A stretch of DNA of 64,000 nt from Enchytraeus crypticus (GCA_905160935.1 CAJHZI010000478.1:3195001-3259000); one strand, 5' to 3'. Shown: positions 1-14,028, numbered from the stretch's first letter. A program made the numbers and translations. The notes: generated from the sequence alone by a model not told the origin.

Positions 1-3000
1 GAGATATTTATGATACATCCAAGTGTGACCTGATGTTAAACGGTTAACTTTACTCTGCAATTGTTGTCAAATTGAGAAATTCCTATGAGCTCAAATGTAG
101 GATTTTGTAAAAGTTATTCTACATTTTCGGGCTAATTCAAGCCAGGTGAAGACAGTAGATAACGCATTACGTTTTAACTTAATCTCCTCTCTCATAGTAT
201 ACCTAGATATGGCGGAAAAAGTCATTCCATCAATATGAAATCATTTTTAGCATTAATGGAATTTAGAACGCCGATATTTAAGATATAACAACGTTTGCGT
301 TGTTCGGAGGAAACGAGCGTTGAATGTTTGGAAGTACTGACACCTCGTGATACAAAACTCTTCGCATGCCGCCTTTTTATTTCTTTTTCATGGTTGAATT
401 TCCTCTTTATTGGCATAATATTTTCAACCTAGAAAATGTGGGAGAATAAGTCAAACGTCATAGATGTATCAAGTATTGTACAACTATGACGTATGACTTA
501 ATCTTCTTCTTATTATTATTCTAATTCTTATTCTTGTTTTTATTCTTATTCCTATTCTAATTCTTAGTCTTGTTCATATTGTTCAAAGCTCTTATTTCCA
601 TTTCCTAAACTACTTCTGCTGAATTTCTGAAAACTCTTTACTGGCTAGTTTATGCAATTTACGCAGCGGCTGGTTCTAAATACATACGAGGCAGCCGCTA
701 TATTCTTACTGTTATGGATTATTTTGTAATAACTTCAACGTACAATATTTAATTATCCAGTTGTGTCCGTAAAGCCGTTCATTTAGCATTAGATCGTGGT
801 CTTTCGTCCCTGTGAAGCCCCATTGATCCTAGTAATCTTCTGGGTCCAATTAATCTATTAAATGGTTTGTGATTGCGAGGTTGCTAGTCGATTCTGTGAA
901 GCGATTGGATGGCTAATATTTCGCAGTACTACAACTTGTTCGCGTTCATGGTTTCACTTCGGCTCGTGAATTGCATTTTGCTGATTAATTTGGTTATATC
1001 ATAGAGTAGTTTTGGTTATATCTTGGATCCGAGAAACTTGTGAATAGATTCGCCGTAGGCTGCACCTGAAATTTGGTAGGTGATTAAGTCAATTGACTGG
1101 GTTTTCAATAATAAACATATGTAGTAATATTTCGTGATTTGAAGATAAACTACTTTGTAAATTTATTTTATTTAAATTTGTAGATTAAAAATTAAAACCG
1201 TTCTTAGTTCCTACTTTCATAGACTAAAAAACAAAAACCACTCTAATGTTCTTTTACTGAATAGCTTGTCACCTATTTCGCTACATGAGCGAATGTTTCG
1301 AGTTTTGGGTTGAATGTGAATGTTTTGCAATTTGAATATATTATGACTACTATTGTGATAGTATTATAGTTATATGATGAACACGATGTTAAACTGGTGT
1401 ATTGGTTAGCCTAGTTGGCCTACAGTAATGTTGCTATAGGCTACTACAGCTGCTGCTGCGAGTTGCTGTTGCTACAGCTGCGGCCGCACAGCTGCATAAA
1501 TAACAGATATATTCAAGTCTTGAAAGGCCAATGAAGATGAAGAGTGTTTATCTTCTTTCGATCGATGCAATAAAATGCATATATGATTTCTGCGGAGGTT
1601 TTCTTGCGAAAAGGGCAACCGCTTAGGGCTAATCAGATAGTCGATAGGGCAAAAGGTCCATTAAACATCGGTGTTATGTTTCCTGCTGCGAATAGACATG
1701 TATAGGTCCTAGAGTATGGTTACTCTAACAGAATTCTATTATCGGTCTATAATTAATAAAAGTTAATATATAGTAAAGTCTAGATAGTAAGGCTTTACCG
1801 CATAAACACTAACTATGAAAAATGTGCGCGTTAGTTATTAAAAGTAATTATGAAAAGTGAAAGTAAAAACGTCACAACAAAGTACCCACTCCAGATCAGT
1901 TTTCTCTGAATAGATATCTATTCAGATAAATCTGCAATTTAACACTAACACAGTATCTATTCAGATAAATCTGCAATAACTCGAACAATATTGTGTAACG
2001 CAACAGTAATAACACGTAATATAATGAAATATGTGTTAATCATGTAAGCGGAAAATCATATATTGTTTCACAGTTTCTTCCTGTACACTTGTGGTATGAA
2101 AATAGACGTAAAACTAAAAATAGCAGCAGATGTTAGTTTTAACTAATAAGTGGTATGTCAAACGCCACAATTGAATCACTTTATTAATGTTATTGTTTCC
2201 TTAATTTTATTCATTATTAGCATTTCACCAATTGAAATTCAGCAATTCCGTTCGAAAATGGCGATCTGCCATAGATAATTTAAGATAATTTAATATTTTT
2301 ATAAGATAAGATAATTTGGATACTTAAACATTCCTCTGACAAGCACAGACAACATCCAAAACTTACTGCTCTAATCTAAATCTGTAGTAATTGCGTAGTT
2401 TTACTGTAAAACTTGAAGGTAAGAGCAACAAACAGTCTTCAATGAAATCATTTTTAAATCTTATACAAATTTTAATTTTTATAATTTAAATTTGTAAGTT
2501 TTTCAAGCAATCCGATAAGTTTCTTCAAAAATTAGTATATCTACGGACAATTGTAAGGTCTCGTATCAAAGTGGCTTGTTTTAACTTTTCCCCTTTTATA
2601 ATATCTTTAAAGACAAAGTCTGGAAAAATCTGTAAATCAACATTAGTAGTCAATACTCCAGTTAAAAGTGAACAGAGAAAACGGATTTGACTGATTGAAC
2701 GCTACTCAAGGACGTCTTTCCCTGCTATCTTTCGGCTGGAAAGCTTGCTTCTCCCGCTCGCAATCCTACTTTTACCTGGATCTCAATGGCCATTTCCGCT
2801 TCTACAGATACTTGTAAAGTCCAAAACTTGACTACTGCGCTTATGTTAATGATAAGATAACACGGTGTTACAGATAGCAGCTCGCGCTCTGTGGAGGATT
2901 CTTCGTGTTTACCTGATTAAAACTCACCGTACAGTGTTATGAAGAATAGAGGTGGAGTCGTAAATACGAAGACTTAAAAATAGATGTTTTTGTCTAGAGA

Positions 3001-4119
3001 ATAGACCTCGGGGTAGGAAGTGCATTGTCTGGTAGCCCCTAGTGAAACGATTGTGTTTTCTTATATCACTTAATAGCAGTAATTTCGAGTAAACTCTTAT
3101 TAAAACAATTCTCCTGATCACCTGACATTAGAATGAAAGCTTATAGTTCTTGCTGCTTTCGTTGCACTGAGTATCAATAAATTTTGTTGTAATTTAATTA
3201 TTCTTAGTTGTCTCACGGATGAAACCTTTTGCCAATTGACTGCAAGTTACACTTAAGTAATTAGTTAAGTAATTAATTGGTAAAGTAATTATAGTGCGAG
3301 AAGAGGCAGGGATTTAGGAATAAGTGATTCCTGTTTCAACCTCAATATTTAACATATCTTTGGGCAAATTATAATAATTTAAATTAAATTATAACTATTT
3401 TATTTCAGTATTTGATCGACATTTTATTTTGGTGTGCAGTGAGAGGATTTGGCAGTATATGAATACTGGATTGATTTGACTAAATATTATTTTTTCTCAT
3501 ATTCTATTAGTTTAAATTAATTACTATGGTTAATGATTGCCTGCAGTTAATAATTTTAGTTAATAGTTTTGGAGAGTGATTGTCATTCGTTCTTTTGAAT
3601 GATAACTCTAGGTTAGGGATATAAAATGCTGAGATAAACGAAGATGAAGGTCTTAGGTAATATAAATAAACTACTATTCGAGTAATTGTGAATAAAAGTT
3701 ATCTTCTAATTATGTATAAATAATGACATCAAATACATGTAGCATGATGATTGTTTTCACTATTTCTCAAATATTGGACTGCAATTGGAATACAGTGGAC
3801 TGCCATTGAAGAAAATATATATTACATTGATCTTACTTAAAACAAATAAATTATTCTTCAAATTTTTAATTTAAATATTTCTTATAAACAGTAGAACATT
3901 TGACATACATGCATTTAGAAATACATAGCACTTCAAATATCCTTTCTATACATGTAGGTGTATGTGTATTATAATAGTACATGTTCTAATATAAACTATA
4001 AGACCTCATTTTAAACGCTTTACACCCATACAAAGCTGTTTACTTGCTTTATCCATTATTTATCTTCTAGCGAATAAATCTCACTCGTGATATCAAAGGA
4101 ATATCACTAAATTTGTGTA
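1..4119. other. no gene recognised
   Basis: AT-rich sequence without a supported exon. Contents noted: a CAGCTG-rich patch at 1445-1495, the palindrome at 1905-1926 and a slightly GC-richer patch at 2700-2800. Upstream exons of the Ig-EGF gene could be hidden here but none was recognised. Confidence 0.6.
1905..1975. repeat. 22 bp palindrome and a following direct repeat
   Basis: TCTGAATAGATATCTATTCAGA at 1905-1926 is self-complementary without a loop (two halves of 11 bases). TATCTATTCAGATAAATCTG then recurs about 38 bases later. Confidence 0.88.
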
Positions 4120-4740
4120 CTAGGAGTCTACAACTATATGTATATACAAATGTGCACATGTATATCATATACAGTCTAAAACAATACACTGCACGCGTAT
4201 ACTATATGCACTGTGGCTAGAGCCAGTGGCGGTATCGGTAAGATATTCGACCGCGGATCAATACGTGCGGGTTCAAATCCTGGATTTCTCCCGTCACTGA
4301 TGTCGCTTTCGAGTGAGGAAACTGTGACGTTAACATCAGCTTTAGCCATTGCCATCAAACTTAGACATGTATAGATGTTTAGTACTGTCTAAAATAATAT
4401 AGACCTACGAATGTATATATTGTATATCATATGCATGTATAGATGTTAAGTGCAATATAAAACAATACAGACGCACGCATGTATATCATGTACATGTATA
4501 TGTATAGCTGTCTAGTTTTATATAAAACAATACAGACCTACACATGTATATCGTATGCATATACATGTATAGATGTTTAGTGTAATATAAAACAATACAG
4601 ACGTACATATGTATATCATATACATCTAAAAGTACAGCTGACTAGTTTTATGTAAAACAATACAGACGTACATATGCATATCATTTACATGTACACTGTC
4701 TAGTTTTATGTAAAACAATACAGACGTACAAATGCATGCG
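4120..4740. repeat. tandem array, ~60-65 bp unit, interrupted by a SINE
   Basis: Units contain AAAACAATACAGACGTACATATG, TATATCATATACATG and TATAGATGTTTAGT. About seven units; the first partial unit (4120-4196) is separated from the rest by the family A SINE at 4198-4350. Confidence 0.8.
4198..4350 (+). mobile_element. tRNA-derived SINE, family A
   Basis: The copy starts with GCCAGTGGCGGTATCGG (box A-like), has GGTTCAAATCC (box B) at about 4270 and continues into a 3' body CGTCACTGA...TCGAGTGAGGAAACTG...GTTAACATCAGCTTTAG. It sits inside a tandem-repeat array, so it inserted after the array formed. It is one of about eight clear copies used to define the family. Confidence 0.8.
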
Positions 4741-7700
4741 CTACATAGAGATCGCGTGAAGCTATATTATCTACAGTCTGATAATTTAGCGATTTGCAGA
4801 TCGTACCAGGATGGATGAACGGAAAGCGATTTGGATGAGCGGATCACGAGACCATTGGCGCCAATTCTAATCTCAAGGGACACGCTTCCCGGCTCACTCT
4901 GTTATCCCTTCGGGTCCGCAGAGTTCGGAAACAATTTCACAGTTGGACTTCCGGGTAGTTCGATTAGTCATAGTTGTTTCTCTTCATATCTCTTCCTCCT
5001 TCTCTAGCGTTTCGTCAATTAAATCAGACTTCTTGAGTTTCTTAAAATGTTCACAACAACTTTTCTTAGACTTTACAGAGTTTTAGTTAATAAATTTAGT
5101 TTGTTGTTTATAATATGGGCTTATCTGATTTGTCAGTAATTTCCTTAACATATGAATACCGATAGACATCCTTTTATGTGCGGTCGTATTAACAGAACTC
5201 AGTTTAGAGTGGACTAAACTAGTCGATTTCTCGTTCGCTAAGTAACGGTAACCGATACGCCTATTAGCGTTTTCCGAATTAACTCGTTTTACGACCGCAG
5301 ATACTCTTGGATTGAGATGCGAGTTAGAGGCAGTAAAACAGTCGACGTTGGTGGATAAAACTCGCCGGCTTCCCTGATGTGCATGAGTGAAGAGATTTCA
5401 TCTGGTTTGATGGAAATTGACAAGTGCTTCAATACATATCAAAGGTTTGTCATCGTTTCGACCACACCGCGTACGTACAGACATGCAATATGGGTGCGTT
5501 CCATCCGAACTTTCTTCTCAGATTTCCCATTACCTGACAGCATTGTGTCGGCTTGTTCAATGGCTGGAGGAAGGCACGGAAATTGTATCACATTTCCGGC
5601 CGAATTGTCCTGCAGGGATGCGCATTTTAGGACTCTCATCCAGAGACTATGTTTTGCTTTTCTCGTGAAAATATTCGATAATAAGTTTATCGTTATCACA
5701 ATAATATACCTATGCGATTTTTTATCCAATAGATGATGAAAGCTATTGGTGAAGTAATTTTCAGGAAATGGATATTTTTAAGGTACAATAATTTTCTTTC
5801 ATATTTTACTTTACAGCACTTAATTTGATTCCTGTAAAAGAAATCAGAAAGATAAAGAAAAGGTAAAAATCAGTTGTAAAAAATGAAAGTACTGTTGAAG
5901 GAATAAATCGAGTTGGAATGTCAAACTATATTGCAGATAGGGGATTTATTTTTATATAATTTCTGAGGTTGACGTATTGCGCTTGTAAATTGGAAAAAAT
6001 TGTACAATATTGTTGTCAACTTCACAGACTTCTTATTAGTTACGTCAATATAAATTTAATTATTGTATTAATTGAGAGTTTCCTTGAATGAAATAAATCG
6101 AAATTATGTAGGAAAAAAAGTATAATATATATTTTAAATATATATATCTTTATTATATTGATATTTATATATCGTCAATATAATATCTTATAATTAATTT
6201 AAAGATACATTTTTATTATATCAGTCGGGCTATGATATACGTGTATATATAATTAAAACTTATGTTTTCATAATATATAAAATGTATGGCTTATCTCTAC
6301 TAAACAATTACTATTATTAATTCCAAAAATATTAATATTTCAATTATTATCGTATATGTTATACTAAAGTGTAATACTATCGTTGATACTAGAGTTTCAA
6401 TTGGAAATATATAAAATATTATTCTAACAAAATGATCCCTTTTAGGGGGTTAGAAATCTATCCGCTTTCTAGTTCACTACTATAGTATAACCACAAAGTA
6501 AATCAAATGCGATTCATTTACTTCCGCCCACCCTCATTTTACAGCTAATTTCTTATATCATCTGTGCTATCCGAGTTAGCGGTGTCCTCAAAATCGGGAA
6601 GATATATGACAGACGTTTTGATAATGCGTGGATGGATTATATGGCATCTTTGCTCTAGAGCAATATACCGGCCGGTACAAGAACTTCCTGAATATTTACA
6701 ATCCTTAGTAAATGCTTTAATCTAGACGCCGTATTGTATAGTTCTTGGAGTGGACTGATGTAGGACGTAGGTCTTGAGACCCGTGGGCGTTTTGCATGGG
6801 ACAGCTTTCACGAAGTACTAGGGGCTTATGAACCGAATTATGAATTTATTCTCCCTTTCACATTTTATTTTCGCTTACAGCATTCAATTCTGAAAACTCA
6901 AGTCTGCATTTCGAAACGTTGTCGGTTAGACTCAACAAGTTAATCTACGATGGTCTGGAATTGAATGTAGCTGCAGTGTTTACCCATCGGTCAAAACACA
7001 GTGGGGAGATATCGTGTTTCGAAGACGCCTCTTTTAGATTCTCAATGAGGACGCGTGACTGAAATAGGGCAGTGGCAGTTTATTATTGAGATTTCTTCTA
7101 AAAATAGACGAATCTATTCGATTAGACGTTATGAAGTGCTGCTTTCGTCTCCGAGATAGTCTTATACGGCGTCTTTCTACACGAGAGAGCATTTAAGAAA
7201 CGATCTGTTTGTATAACTTCCCTCCGAATGTAATAAACTTTCAAGTGCTTTATTGCTCGGTGACTATATTTGGTTCGCTGTCAATCGATGCCGATAACCG
7301 AGTAATAAATTGATGTTATTAACGTTATCTTCAGATGTAGAAAAACTGTTACGCCCACTGTGAAAAAAAGAAAGGCTAAAGGTGAAATAAAATTTTGCGC
7401 CAGTTTCTCCACTTTAGAAACACCATCAGTGATGCTCAATCTGAAGAATAGAAATTTACGCGTTCGGTCGTTAGTGGTGAAGCACCTAAATAGTCAGATA
7501 GGAGCAGGTTTCAAATCCAGAGTAATCGTGTAGATGAAATGTATTCGACTGTATTTAGCCCCAAATATCATCTAAAGGCTCTAGGGTTAAGTTTTCACGA
7601 AGGCTGACAGTGCACAAAAGTGCGTTGTTTTATTGACAATAGTAATTTTTCTGTAGCGATACAAACCTGTATGTTACCAATGAGATTAATACTGACATTA

Positions 7701-8371
7701 GAAAGCTCGCTCTAGGGGTAATAAATCTAAACAATTCTCAGCTATATCTGACATTTGATTTGTTGACTCTGAATATTAATTCTATGTCTACCTCTGGCAC
7801 GAAGTGAAGTAAAAATTGAAGAACTGTCTTACGTAATAATAAACCTTTATTACGCACCGAAACTATTTAACAAATTACCCATCAAAACTGGAAGATCCGT
7901 ATGTATCTTGCAAGTAAGTCAAATGCCTAGATTGGTTGGATGTAGCGAATGCTCTAAGAGGTCATAAGTTTCAGATCCTGGAATGATAGTCTTTGATGAA
8001 ATATTTGCATTACAAAAATAGAAGGTAAACTTAGTCTTACTTGCGCAATATGACTAGCTTAAATTCATACAAATTACTTAGTAATTTGTTGTTAAGGGCA
8101 AAAATGACAGCTTCGAAAGCTCAAAAGGATAATTTAAAATTTGTAGAAGAGGATATGGATGTATCATATATAGCGTGTTTACATCGGAAGAATGTGATCT
8201 GGATTCAAAGCCTTAGCCAGTTAACAACATATTGGCATCTCCTAGAACCAATGGAAGTTAATCATACATCAAAATCAAGTTGAAGTGAATCGAGATGACA
8301 ACTCCCCTCAATCTGACAGAAAAGTCACCAGTTCTCATCTATATCAACCAAGTTATTCAATTTAGTGAGAT
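4741..8371. other. no gene recognised; one unusually open patch
   Basis: 5377-5736 is GC-richer and open in three frames (119 codons plus, 83 plus, 96 minus) but no reading resembles a known family. 6100-6440 is very AT-rich. 6580-7050 is mixed and unassigned. Confidence 0.5.
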
Positions 8372-8374
8372 ATG

Positions 8375-8406
<32 letters not shown>

Positions 8407-8545
8407 TAGTGCACTGCCTACTGGCAGGTCCATAGTATATAACGCCTCTACTCATCTATATCTACAGTCTTTCTCTTCATGTTCACATACGACTGGATCT
8501 TCAAATTATAACATTCCTTTTGATATTCCATTATACCATAAGTGT
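8372..8545 (-). mobile_element. LINE 3' end, (AG)n tail
   Basis: The (CT)n at 8376-8405 followed by TTAGTGCACTGCCTACTGGC and AGTATATAACGCCTC is the complement of the LINE 3' UTR and tail. The open frame across it is a by-product. Confidence 0.8.
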
Positions 8546-9135
8546 TCAAGCGACTCAAAACTAGATCTGGCTAGATATCTACTTTGAATGTAGGCCTATA
8601 TGTCTCTCACTTTAGATGGAATTCATGCAATTGGTAGACTTAACGAGAGCGTCAAAAAAACTTTAAAAAAGACTGATCGTTCCATTTCACGTTCGATAAT
8701 TGACTTTTGTATTGATTCAACTTTTGCATTCATTCCCCATCTACTGCTCCTCATGTGACTCAAGATAGTCACATCTCTTTAATAATAAGCCTCGGAAACG
8801 CGAAGAGGTAAACGTGATTCAACGATGTAGTCCTGATGGAGAGATAAAACGTAATGCACTCAAAAATGAACAAAATGTGATATGCTGTAACAGTTGCTGA
8901 TATTTTCTTCGACTTCCTGTTTATTGAATTTAGCTCGTTGCCAGCCCGAGCCCTAAGTAACGGCATTGCCAAGAACAAATAGGCACATCACTTTGACGAA
9001 TGAGCGGGCATGCCGTTACTAAAGGCTTTAACTCACAGTGCCTGCCTGCCCGCTTCGAGGTCGATTCTTCCATTTTAAAGTCCTTCATCTTCTTGCATAT
9101 GAATGAGGCAACCTTTAACCATATTAGTAACTATT

Positions 9136-9368
9136 GAATGTCTCAACAGCGCAATGGATAGAGGTGTATATATCGTCATGAAGTTTTAAATGACAGACTC
9201 TGAGGTGAATTGAAGCTTCTTGGGTTCGAATCCCAGACGATCTGATCTGAGAGTAAAATTCACTGGACTGGCTACACGAAAATGGACTAAATTGCCTAAC
9301 GGATTTAACATTTGGTATTAAAAGTGATAGATATCAACGTAGTTGCTCATTTCACTAAAATGCGTGCT
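9136..9368 (+). mobile_element. tRNA-derived SINE, family B
   Basis: It begins GTCTCAACAGCGCAATGG (box A-like AGCGCAATGGATAG), has GGGTTCGAATCCCAG (box B) at about 9223, then CTGATCTGAGAGTAAAAT, ACTGGACTGGCTACACG, ATTGCCTAACGG and an end at GTGATAGATATCAACGTAG...CATTTCACT. About 230 bp; distinct from family A. Confidence 0.82.
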
Positions 9369-9953
9369 ATTATTTTTTGTGTTGTTAACCTTTGTTACGA
9401 GCGGGTCTTCGAGTATGCCTTACTGTGCTCGCGCTATTCGATAGAACTTAATTTAAAGATGCTGACTGAAGGTTTAGGCGTAGACGGTTGAATGCTGTGA
9501 ACGTAACTAAATTGCAAAACGTCGTCGGTATTTAGGGTCGTCCTCGTATTTTTAATTTGATCGGATTTGGCTCTTTTCATCGGCAGAAGGCACATCAGCA
9601 ATCTTCCAGTTTTAGTCCTTTAGTTTTGGATTCAAACTCAACTTTTGTCGTTTATTCTATATTCATGTTTTAACTAATTTTAAGTTATCTAAGATTGACT
9701 ATCTTAAATGCTCATTTTATTACATACGTTTTACACTTTTGTTTTTGACTTTTTCATAACTTATTTGTATATTAGATACTAAATTTTAATGAAAAAATAA
9801 TAATTATGGCATTCTTATATTCTGACTAAGTGGCTGTCAAATTTCATATTTATTCTAAATTATATAGGGCTTATAATCGTATTGCTTCAACTGTATTTTA
9901 GATAATTTAGAAAATTCAATGCTCGCTTTGTTTCTGTATTGTCTACTTTACTT

Positions 9954-10086
9954 ATATCTTATAGATAATTATGATAATTATGATAATTATTTACTCATAT
10001 CTTATAGATAATTATGATAATTATTTACTCATATCTTATAGATAATTATGATAATTATTTACTTATATCTTATAGATAATTATGAA
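9954..10086. repeat. tandem repeat, ~33 bp unit, 4 copies
   Basis: TATCTTATAGATAATTATG plus ATAATTATTTACTCA, repeated; the first unit has an extra ATGATAATT. Confidence 0.88.
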
Positions 10087-10379
10087 ACTAATTGTAAATA
10101 AATGATGAAATTTTATTTTAAACAAATGAATATAAACTTTTGGCTCTAAGTCGACTATGTTTTACTTAAATAACCTACCTATTTAGTTGTTAAAAGACTC
10201 CCAGTGTCGTTTGAAAGCTATGCGCATAAAAGATGACAATAGAAATACTGATATTACTGACAGCTTAAAATTAGAAAATGCGTATTAAAATCAGCTACAG
10301 TCATAAAGGATAAATAAGGTCTCTAGCGGGCTGGATCATTTATATAAACCACAAAATATTTAATGAGGGACAAAGAAGC

Positions 10380-10524
10380 TGTAAGAACTGTAAAGCAAAT
10401 GTTACCGTCAGTTTCATTTCTCGAGAGTGATATTAGTGACGGGCGAGCCCAGAATTTGAGACCACACATACAGGTCCGCGGTCGGATATCGTACCGACAT
10501 CGCCACTGGCTCCAGCCAGTGAAC
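10380..10524 (-). mobile_element. tRNA-derived SINE, family A
   Basis: A reverse-orientation copy: the body (TTACCGTCAGTTTC...TTAGTGACGGGCGAGCCC) precedes a mutated box B complement and ends with CGACATCGCCACTGGCTCC, the complement of the A-box head. Confidence 0.8.
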
Positions 10525-10529
10525 CAAGT

Positions 10530-13500
10530 ATACTATTCCGAGAATATATCATAAAATGCTTCTACCTAACTAAAATGGTTTTCTACCATCAAAACAAATA
10601 CGAATTACGACTTTGTATCTATTAATTATTGAAAATAAAATATTTCGGTTTAATAAATTTCATTGATATCTGTTCCTCGTCCGAAATGATGTCAGGGAAG
10701 GCTTTGGCTCTTGTCATATATTATATAATTTTGCTTAATTGTTACACTAATCTGATACAGTATTATTCAGTAACGTGATATACTGTTGTATTATTCAATA
10801 GCACGATATAGTATCGTTCAAAAACCTCATATAGTATTATCCATTAACGTGATACAGTACTATTTAATAAATTTAAATAATATTATTAATGATCGATATT
10901 TTTTTTGACATCTTCCATTAGTATTATTATCCATTATTATTATTATTTTTAGGAAACGAACGTTATGCCTCTATTAGTAATTATTATTGCTATTTATTGA
11001 TTCAAATTTCAAATTTCTAACAATATTTTGCCTTCAGAACTACAGATGATGTTTAAATTATTTACAAGTTGTGTTAAGCTGGTTATCCTAATCGCTTTGA
11101 ACCGCATCAGATTATCTCTGCGTTTAAATGCTGCTGATCAAAGAGAAGGCAGTAGAGGCGAGAGTTTCTATGAGTGATTTGTAAGTAATTTTCTGACTGG
11201 GAATTTGTTATACGTCAGTAGGGGATGTGCCTTGATAACTGAACGAGAAGTAGCAACTGGCAGGCTCCCTACCATTTTTCCTCTTCCTCAACAGTTGTTA
11301 CCCGTTGCCTGCGGTAGGCAACAATAACAAGCACCCGTCGTTCATTCGATGCCATCATGATGTAAAGTCTGAACCGACTAGTCACCTCAATACAACTCCT
11401 CATTTTTACTGTAAAATACTAGGAGGTAACAAACGGGCGAAAGCATGCTTGCAACACTGCTCATCGTACTGGAAGTTTCACTTCCCGTTTCTTATCGATT
11501 TCTAACGATGTTTACTTTCATAAAAGATGATTGAAATTACTTCAGAATGGTAAAGTTTGCGGTATTTTTAAAATGCTTCCGTAAAGAAAATTAAGAGGCC
11601 TGCTTAAGATAAGAAGTATTTTTATAGTAACGTAATTCTCAGCTAGTTAAGATCATTCTTCAATAAGGCTTCGTGCTTGAATTGATGCTCCGGATTTAAC
11701 TTTTAACAATAAACATATAAAACGAGAAAGGATAGTGCTAATAGTGAAACATTTTACTAAGGCCGCCTGCGTTCAAACCTCGGATTTTAATTTCACAGTA
11801 TGAAAAAAGTGGAAAATAATTATGTTTGCGCTATTTCTACGAAGCTAATGTTACTATTAACAATTACTTACATCGCAGGTTTTTATTTCTGTTTTTTATA
11901 TTATAATATCTGAAATAGATAACTACCTCTTATTTGCCTTATACAATGAACGTATTTCCTTTTATTAAATTAACAAATTCAGTTGACTGACTGTTTATTC
12001 CCTGTAATCATTTCTTTAGTAAACACTGTTGTGAATGTCAGGACATCAAATAAAATAATTTCCGGTGAAGAATTCGGCTTATTACTGCGACCTTTCTGTT
12101 TACTCATTGTGTTATCTAGTCTCTCCTACGACTCGATTTGTGCCAAAGAATCATTTTCGATTATTGAAAGGAATGAAAGTGAATATTTTTAACTGATATT
12201 TGTACCTACTGAATATTATTTGTACCTATTGTATATTATTTGACCTATGCTTTAGTAAAAATTGCTGAGCCTATTATACGGTCATTCCTTGCAATAAATT
12301 GTTCTTTTAAATGGATATGTTTTTAGATTGCTGTATATTTTAAATTTGTCGTTTATAGTTCCTTCGGCCAGCGCATCCAGCGCTCAAAATTTAACATTAT
12401 TTTTGCTGTAACTCTACAATATATTTAACGCTACTTATGGATTTCTAGGTAGAATGCTTTTCATTGATTATAATTATAGACATAAGTAGTTTGAGCGTAT
12501 TTAATCTCCTTATATCTGGTGGGTGATTTTCATCAATTTCGTACTTCTGACTTTTACTTCCGCCCTTGGAACTCCATCGCAATTAAACTGGACAACATCG
12601 TAATGAATGTCGTCGTTCTCTGCGCTCTGCAATCAGTGACTTTCATCATCAGCAGCAATACATTTCTGATTACGGAATTCTACATGTACAATGTCAATAC
12701 GAAGTGTGACTCAGCATGTTTGTAATACTGTTTTAATAGTTGTATCGTCGTTTATTTCTATACAATAGCGTAACACATTCTCTGTTAACGTTATCTCTGC
12801 TACTCTATCATTTTAAATAAAATAGTTGAGTAGCAGAGATTAAATTTCTTGGGTATTTCGATTGCCGACGTGTAATTCGAAATTTTCATGTATTTCGGAA
12901 TGTGTTTAATATTCGCATGGTAATTTTATAAATAGCTGCGTATAATTATTTCTTAATAAATGTTTATTACAATCTCGTATGTGTATTCTGGTTTTTATTA
13001 AACATCAACTCATGAAGCTAGAAAATCATTTTAACGTATCGCTCTATTTATTTATTTAGATCATCAAAAAGGGTCATTCAACCCTGTAATGTTCACAAGC
13101 AATGCAAACAAACAAGTAAATGCAATAAGTGAACACAGTTTAAAATGTGAACCATGGCGAACTAAAAACGAAAATATAAAGTAGAAATTAAAGAGTTGAA
13201 ATAAAGAAGTCTATAATGTCCCATTTTATCGGCTCGTAACCCTAGTAACCATTGCACTTATTTAATGACTTGCCTTGAACCCAGCTAGCGAAGAGCTCTG
13301 ACTTTTATGACAGCATCACCGGCTGAATGTCGATGCAGCAAATTGGAGCATCAGATATGACACAATTCTGAATGTCATTGCGCGAGAATACAATCAGCCT
13401 AAAGTTCTGCGATACCAGACAACTGACAGCGATATATCATATCTGTCTGACACGGTGGCTGACCCTGCACCTAGTGCTGCTCGTGAGTTCTTCAGTCCGC

Positions 13501-13585
13501 ACCGTTTGACACTCTACAGCAGAGACCGTACCGCCCATCTCTGCCGGACTTCGATCCTAACCGAAGACAGTTTACATAGAATTTA
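10530..13585. other. no gene recognised
   Basis: AT-rich with a hairpin at 12793-12840 and a weak box-B-like GTTCAAACCTCGG at 11771. A donor-like GTAAGT at 11171 has no acceptable exon upstream. Confidence 0.5.
12793..12840. repeat. hairpin, 13 bp stem
   Basis: ATCTCTGCTACTC and its exact complement separated by 22 bases. No transcription-termination or element end can be assigned. Confidence 0.85.
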
Positions 13586-13818
13586 TAGAATGTTTCAGTA
13601 GCGTAGAGGTAACATCATGAAGTTTTAATGACAGATCCTGAGGTGAATTGAACTCTAGTGGGTTCGATTCCAGGCCGTGTTGATCTGAGAGTAAAATCTC
13701 GGACATTTACTGGACTGGTTACACTGAAAACTGATTAAATTGCCTAACGGTTTAAACATTTGATATAAAAAGTGATAGATATCAACATAGTTGATCATTT
13801 CACTGTAATGCGTGTTTA
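13586..13818 (+). mobile_element. tRNA-derived SINE, family B
   Basis: AATGTTTCAGTAGCGTAGAGG, GGGTTCGATTCCAGG (box B with changes), TTGATCTGAGAGTAAAATC, ACTGGACTGGTTACACTG and the end ATATCAACATAGTTGATC. Full length by comparison with 9136. Confidence 0.82.
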
Positions 13819-14028
13819 CTTTTTAATCGAAGAGACGAGACTTATTTGTCTACAGTGAAGTTTAGTTTAACTTCAGTTTCCTCCCTATGTCATAATGGGA
13901 CACGTCGTTGATGGGAGGACTAATGAATTTGACCCTTGCACCTGTTGTTTGATAACAGAAGATCAAGGCAATCCAGCCAATCGCTGGCAGTATCATACTG
14001 TTGTGAACAGACTTTCTATGTTTTAGTA

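Noticed and set aside
4255-4290. Box B motifs such as GGTTCAAATCC as true tRNA genes
   Set aside because: The surrounding sequence does not form a full cloverleaf and recurs in many copies with a non-tRNA 3' body, so they are SINEs.
7860-7912. CAA-GTAAGT donor at 7911 with a short open frame upstream as an upstream exon of the ligand gene
   Set aside because: No acceptor upstream, stops close by, and the phase (2) does not match the phase required by the exon at 15132.
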